Source: Oscillospiraceae bacterium
GTDB taxonomy: Bacteria; Bacillota; Clostridia; Oscillospirales; Ruminococcaceae
Reading direction: 5' to 3'
Length of the DNA stretch: 17,419 nt
Assembly: GCA_031281115.1 (NCBI GenBank)
Contig: JAITFV010000058.1
Coordinates: 1-17,419, forward strand
Every line of letters starts with the position of its first letter. Position 1 is the stretch's first letter. Shown piece after piece: positions 14,050-17,419 of the stretch. The notes beneath the pieces were generated by a model. The model saw only the letters and a program-made list of their open reading frames with translations, did not search any database and was not told the origin of the DNA. A program made the position numbers and the translations under genes.

Positions 14050-14078
14050 TTGACAAAAGGGCATTTTTTGTGTATAAT
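14050..14078 (+). promoter_or_regulatory. Perfect-consensus promoter upstream of fliK
   Basis: TTGACA (14050-14055), exactly 17 bp, TATAAT (14073-14078). It lies in the 192-bp gap between fliJ and fliK and would give fliK, flgD and flgE transcription independent of the flgB promoter. A start near 14085 falls just before a short leader ORF. Confidence 0.8.
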
Positions 14079-14097
14079 CGGAAGAAGGTGGGTAAAC

Positions 14098-14127
14098 ATG
14101 CACCATTTTTGCTATTTTTGTTTTTAA
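14098..14127 (+). CDS. Putative 9-residue leader peptide ahead of fliK
   Basis: ATG-started mini-ORF encoding MHHFCYFCF then TAA, preceded by AAGGTGG with 6-base spacing. It is rich in His, Cys and aromatic residues. It is followed by a small hairpin (14135-14159). Because the expected transcript begins near 14085, the Shine-Dalgarno would lie at the very 5' end of the promoter-derived mRNA, though read-through transcripts from fliJ would include it fully. The form recalls leader-peptide attenuation; no known case with this peptide comes to mind. Confidence 0.35.
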   Translation: MHHFCYFCF

Positions 14128-14134
14128 TTTATGT

Positions 14135-14159
14135 TATTAAGTCTTAAAATGGCTTAATA
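14135..14159 (+). repeat. Small hairpin between leader ORF and fliK
   Basis: TATTAAG (14135-14141) pairs with CTTAATA (14153-14159) over an 11-base loop. It is AU-rich and weak. It lies 8 bases after the stop codon of the leader ORF and 20 bases before the strong fliK Shine-Dalgarno AGGAGG (14180-14186). Confidence 0.35.
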
Positions 14160-14194
14160 TATATTAAATTTCATGCAGGAAGGAGGTGTATGAA

Positions 14195-15850
14195 ATGATG
14201 GTGAGCATAAACATTACCCCGCAAGGTATTCCGCAAGCCCCGCAATGCGCAGGATTCGGTGAAATTTCGGAAGCATACGGTGAAGAAGGCTTCGGAGAAT
14301 GTGTTAAACTGGCGATTACGGAGTTAGGACGGCAGGAAACAGGCTGTGCGCCAAAAATGTTTTATGAAAAAGGTACAGTAACGGAAGCCCCCGAATTTAT
14401 TCCGAAGCCGAAACAGAAGCAAGATTGCGGCGAAGAAGAGCAAATCCTCGCAAGCTGTTTACTCAGCATGGCGATACCGGCAGTAATTGACGAAAAACCG
14501 AAAATTGCCGAACTTGAAACTGTGGTAAAGCCGCAAGCGCATACCGCCCCCCCCGAATTACCGGAGATGTCTGCAGAACGCGATGTAAACAGCGCACCGC
14601 AGCCCCCCGGGAACACAGAAATTCCCGGACAGGCAGGACCCGAAACCCCGGAACCCGTAAAATCTGAAACAGCGCAGGTTTCCGAAACGCCGGAAATAGC
14701 GGGGGCAAAAGCGCCCGAACCCGCAACACCGGAACCTGTTAAGTCCGAAACAGCGCAAGTTACGGCAGAAGAAACGCTTCGGTTCGCTGATTCGTCAGAG
14801 CCAAAAGTATTCGCAGCGGAAAGCGGAGAAGCAATTGCTGAAAACCCGGAAGCGGTTCACCCGCAGGGCTATGTACAGCCGGAAACTTATAAAGCTTCCG
14901 AAACCGCGCAAATACTTACTGCCGAATTCCACGGAACAGCAAAGCAAACGCAGCTCCCGAAAGCGGAAGCGCAGCATGTAAGGAGCGGGATTATTTACAG
15001 CGAAAAGCCCGCAGAAACAGCCGAAATACCGAAGCATACTGTTACGCAGATTCCGCAGGAAGCAAAAGAGTTCCTTGAAAAGTTCGGCGAAGTCAAGTTT
15101 GCGGCAGAAAACGGAAAGAGCGCGGAAATAACGGCAGAACCGGTAAAGCCCGAAGAAACCTTGAAAGTATGGGAAACAATACAAAAGGCACATGTTGAAA
15201 TCAAGGAAAAGCCGGAAGAGCTTAACGAGCTGCTCGAAAAGTTTAAGGCGCAGAATCACGGGAAAACAGAGAAACTTGAAAAAACGGAAAAACCCGCAGA
15301 AATGCCTAAAACCCAAGAAACAGCGAAAACTTCCGAAACAACGAAAATTCACGATATACCGAAAACTCCCGAAACTCTGCAAATTTCTGCAACAACTCAC
15401 TTTGAGCCGAAATCTGTAATCCCCGAAAAAGCCGACTTGCCGCAGCTGCCGAAAAGCACAATTACACAGGTCAGTGAGCAGATTTTAGCGAAGATGGCAA
15501 CCGCAAAAAACGGCACGACTGCCTTCGAGATGATTTTAAATCCCGCCGAGCTCGGTAAAATCTCGGTAAAAATTGTGGTTCAGGCGACAGGAACGGCGGT
15601 CGAAATTACCGCAGAAAAGGCAGCCACTGCGCAGCTTCTGCAAAATTCAGCCGATAAAATCGGTTTCGCGCTTGAAAGAAGTGATGCAAAACTCGAAAGT
15701 TTTGTTGTAAACGTTGAAACCAAGCAGGATTACAGCGAGCAACGCGAAAATCGGAACGATAACCGCGGCGAACAGCAGCAGCAAGATTCTGATGAAGCAG
15801 GCGAAGAAGAACAGGGCATCAGTTTCGCGGAGCTGTTACAGGCAGGTTAA
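14195..15850 (+). CDS. fliK: Flagellar hook-length control protein FliK
   Basis: A 551-residue secreted ruler that measures hook length and switches export specificity. The C-terminal hook-length domain (about 434-515) is recognisable: FEMILNPAELGKISVKIVV, then VEITAEKAATAQLLQNSADKIGFALE and LESFVVNVE, as in PF02120. Residues 110-430 are low-complexity, rich in Glu, Lys, Thr, Pro and Ala, as expected of an extended ruler. PEPVKSETAQV occurs twice, 27 codons apart (14648-14680 and 14729-14761), showing internal duplication. A Gln/Asp/Glu-rich tail ends the protein. I chose the ATG at 14195, 8 bases after AGGAGG; an in-frame GTG at 14186 overlaps that site. The gene sits between fliJ and flgD as in Bacillus, but without the ylxF gene in between. 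Confidence 0.92.
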   Translation: MMVSINITPQGIPQAPQCAGFGEISEAYGEEGFGECVKLAITELGRQETGCAPKMFYEKGTVTEAPEFIPKPKQKQDCGEEEQILASCLLSMAIPAVIDEKPKIAELETVVKPQAHTAPPELPEMSAERDVNSAPQPPGNTEIPGQAGPETPEPVKSETAQVSETPEIAGAKAPEPATPEPVKSETAQVTAEETLRFADSSEPKVFAAESGEAIAENPEAVHPQGYVQPETYKASETAQILTAEFHGTAKQTQLPKAEAQHVRSGIIYSEKPAETAEIPKHTVTQIPQEAKEFLEKFGEVKFAAENGKSAEITAEPVKPEETLKVWETIQKAHVEIKEKPEELNELLEKFKAQNHGKTEKLEKTEKPAEMPKTQETAKTSETTKIHDIPKTPETLQISATTHFEPKSVIPEKADLPQLPKSTITQVSEQILAKMATAKNGTTAFEMILNPAELGKISVKIVVQATGTAVEITAEKAATAQLLQNSADKIGFALERSDAKLESFVVNVETKQDYSEQRENRNDNRGEQQQQDSDEAGEEEQGISFAELLQAG

Positions 15851-15874
15851 TTCTTCTTGAAAGGAGGAACGCAC

Positions 15875-16639
15875 ATGAGCGTAAACAGCACACAAAGCAT
15901 TGCCGAGAACAGAGAACGGTTTGCACGATATTTCACGAATCAGGATAAAGACGCATTTTCGATGGAGAACTTTTTTAATCTGCTGATGGCGGAGATGGCG
16001 AACCAGGACCCGCTTGAACCGATGAGTAACACGGATTTTATCGGAAACTTAGCGAACTTCACGGCATTGAAAGCACAGCAGGACGCGCTCTACTATCAAA
16101 ACGCGAATTACGCGCAGTCGTTAGTGGGCAAGACCGTAACAGTACCGGTAACGGACGGCTCGGGTCTAAGGTTTGCAAGCGGAATAGTTACATCAATGCA
16201 GGTAACGGACGGCGAGTTCAGCGTTAAGGTCAATGGCAAGAATCACCCGCTCTCAAGCATAATGGAAATTCTGCCGACCCAAAACCCCTACACGATTAAC
16301 GGAAACGAAGGCGCATACGCGGCCGCGCTCATCGGCATGAAAGTAACGGTAGTCGGAACCAGCGATACAGGTTTAAGAATTACCGAAACAGGTATCGTCC
16401 GGCGTTTTGAGGTCAGGGACAACGAAATCAGTATAATCATCGGCGACTTATCCTACCCGCTTTCAAGCGTACTCAGGGTTGAAGCACCGGACGCGGCAGA
16501 CCCCGGCGATGACGACAACTGGGAAGGCGGAGGTTCCGCAGATGCACCGCCCGCACCGCCGTCGGCAGGAGAACCCGACTCCGACTTAGTGGCAGAACTT
16601 GAGAATTACACGGAGGGATTAGGTCAGCTAATTTATTAG
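15875..16639 (+). CDS. flgD: Flagellar hook assembly (cap) protein FlgD, with duplicated domain
   Basis: A 254-residue hook-cap protein that folds FlgE subunits at the growing tip. The N-terminal signature NLLMAEMANQDPLEPMSNTDFIGNLANFTALKAQ (35-68) is diagnostic. After it come two similar blocks of about 52 residues: 81-132 (SLVGKTVTV ... GIVTSMQV ... PLSSIMEI) and 150-202 (ALIGMKVTV ... GIVRRFEV ... PLSSVLRV). Related FlgD proteins usually have one such Tudor-like segment, so this looks like an internal duplication. The C-terminus has an acidic, Pro/Gly-rich linker (205-238) and a short conserved-looking end, ENYTEGLGQLIY. ATG 15875 follows AAGGAGG by 7 bases. Confidence 0.94.
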   Translation: MSVNSTQSIAENRERFARYFTNQDKDAFSMENFFNLLMAEMANQDPLEPMSNTDFIGNLANFTALKAQQDALYYQNANYAQSLVGKTVTVPVTDGSGLRFASGIVTSMQVTDGEFSVKVNGKNHPLSSIMEILPTQNPYTINGNEGAYAAALIGMKVTVVGTSDTGLRITETGIVRRFEVRDNEISIIIGDLSYPLSSVLRVEAPDAADPGDDDNWEGGGSADAPPAPPSAGEPDSDLVAELENYTEGLGQLIY

Positions 16640-16654
16640 AAAGGAGTGGCAAGG

Positions 16655-17068
16655 ATGCTGTTAAATGACTTTCTTAAACTGCGCGGTCAGCAAATAAACG
16701 TAAATAAACCGCAAGAAGCGCAGAATTTACCGAACACTTCCGCGGCTCCTCAGATTAACGAGCAAGGTCAGTCTTTCGCGGATGCGTTGAAAGCAAAGCT
16801 TGAAAAAACAAGCGCAATTGAATTTTCTAATCATGCAATCCGCAGGCTCGACAGCAGGAGCGTAGACATCGACGAGAACGGCAAGCTCGAAAGGCTCAAC
16901 AAAGGCGTGGAGATAGCCGCTGAAAAAGGAAGCAACGAAACTTTAATCTTAGTGGATTCCACCGCGTTCATCGTAAATGTCAGAAATAACAAAGTCATTA
17001 CAACCATGGAAATGGAAGAACTAAAAGGCAACGTATTCACAAATATCGACTCAACAGTTATAATGTAA
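16655..17068 (+). CDS. Conserved flagellar operon protein (TIGR02530-like)
   Basis: A 137-residue protein resembling the flagellar operon family usually found between flgD and flgE in Clostridia and Bacillus. The signature region is IEFSNHAIRRLDSRSVDID (about 52-70), then LERLNKGVEIAAEKGSNETLILVDSTAFIVNVRNNKVITTMEMEELKGNVFTNIDSTVIM, whose KGxxExLIxxDxxAFIV and VFTNIDS parts I recall as hallmarks. The molecular role is unknown; hook assembly or its control is inferred from position. The first 40 residues are poorly structured. I chose ATG 16655, 8 bases after AAGGAG; an in-frame GTG at 16646 overlaps that site. Confidence 0.88.
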   Translation: MLLNDFLKLRGQQINVNKPQEAQNLPNTSAAPQINEQGQSFADALKAKLEKTSAIEFSNHAIRRLDSRSVDIDENGKLERLNKGVEIAAEKGSNETLILVDSTAFIVNVRNNKVITTMEMEELKGNVFTNIDSTVIM

Positions 17069-17093
17069 ATAATTAAATAACAGCCGGCGAACC

Positions 17094-17211
17094 GAATGAA
17101 TAATTGAAAATCATTCATTCCAAACATTGGTCCCTAACGGGAAATGTTCTCTGCCTTGACTGACTGACAGGCAGAAACGAACTGATAATTATCAACTTTC
17201 AATTATCAGTT
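17094..17211 (+). repeat. Four consecutive hairpins upstream of flgE
   Basis: In the 178-bp gap before flgE four stems follow one another: GAATGAAT/ATTCATTC (17094-17101 with 17113-17120); AACATT..TCCC/GGGA..AATGTT (17123-17134 with 17139-17148); TCTGCCT/AGGCAGA (17150-17156 with 17169-17175); AACTGATAATT/AATTATCAGTT (17180-17190 with 17201-17211). None is followed by a U-tract. The flgE Shine-Dalgarno AAAGGA (17230-17235) lies after the last one, outside all stems. Confidence 0.65.
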
Positions 17212-17246
17212 GTTCGTTCGGCGCATGAGAAAGGACTTTATCACTT

Positions 17247-17419
17247 ATGATGAAATCGCTTTTTTCCGGCGTTTCCGGACTTAAAAACCACACCGTAAGA
17301 ATGGACGTTATAGGCAACAACATCGCAAACGTCAACACCATGGCTTACAAAGCAAACACTGTTACTTTCAGGGATGTTTTCTATCAGACACGCAGCTTCG
17401 CTTCCGCAGGCGACAACGT
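17247..17419 (+). CDS. flgE: Flagellar hook protein FlgE (partial, runs off the window)
   Basis: Only the first 57 codons are present. The N-terminus [45 protein letters not shown] carries the axial-protein signature (GNNIANVNT) and is nearly the standard FlgE start. FlgF/FlgG share this signature, but position after flgD and the flagellar operon protein points to FlgE, the hook subunit. AAAGGA lies about 12 bases before the first of two consecutive ATG codons. The gene has a long structured gap upstream. Confidence 0.9.
   Translation, partial: MMKSLFSGVSGLKNHTVRMDVIGNNIANVNTMAYKANTVTFRDVFYQTRSFASAGDN

Noticed and set aside
14795-15400. 201-codon minus-strand ORF opposite fliK
   Set aside because: Phe/Arg/Cys-rich product is the mirror of the Glu/Lys-rich repeats of FliK; no start signals.

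Overview
The window looks like a chromosomal segment of a motile, Gram-positive-type bacterium of the Bacillota, most likely class Clostridia. Three things point that way: the order flgB-flgC-fliE-fliF-fliG-fliH-fliI-fliJ-fliK-flgD-(small flagellar operon protein)-flgE is the Bacillus/Clostridium fla/che arrangement; ribosome binding sites are AGGAGG-like; and the visible promoters are SigA-type (-35/-10 boxes with 17-bp spacers). Species cannot be told from the sequence alone.

Left half (58-5829, all minus strand). Reading in the direction of transcription there is a PilZ-domain protein, a membrane GGDEF (diguanylate cyclase) sensor, a ParA-type ATPase, a protein with a ComFB-like CxCxxC domain, and then, behind its own consensus promoter and a structured leader, an AI-2E-family membrane protein. 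Three of the five (GGDEF, PilZ, ComFB-like) belong to families that make or bind cyclic di-GMP. The ParA and ComFB-like genes abut exactly (TAA then ATG), as expected for an ATPase and its partner.

Centre (5830-6079) is a divergent control region with a promoter in each direction and a 25-bp near-palindrome between them. A plus-strand gene for an unrecognised two-helix membrane protein (6080-6796) follows.

Right half (6865-17419, all plus strand) is the early flagellar operon. A SigA-like promoter at 6865-6893 precedes rod genes flgB and flgC, adaptor fliE, MS ring fliF, switch protein fliG, export genes fliH/fliI/fliJ, hook-length control fliK, hook cap flgD, a conserved flagellar operon protein, and the start of flgE, which runs off the window. 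Local novelties are a 64-codon gene coupled to fliI; a perfect-consensus promoter with a 9-codon leader peptide before fliK, where relatives often have ylxF; an internal domain duplication in FlgD; 7-bp-periodic repeat arrays in two intergenic gaps; and a run of four hairpins upstream of flgE.

Taken together, the window reads as a cyclic-di-GMP module facing away from the flagellar operon whose output it may tune. The best candidate for a new system is the ParA/ComFB-like pair, with an AT-hook-like tail on the ATPase. All functional links are inferred from sequence and context.
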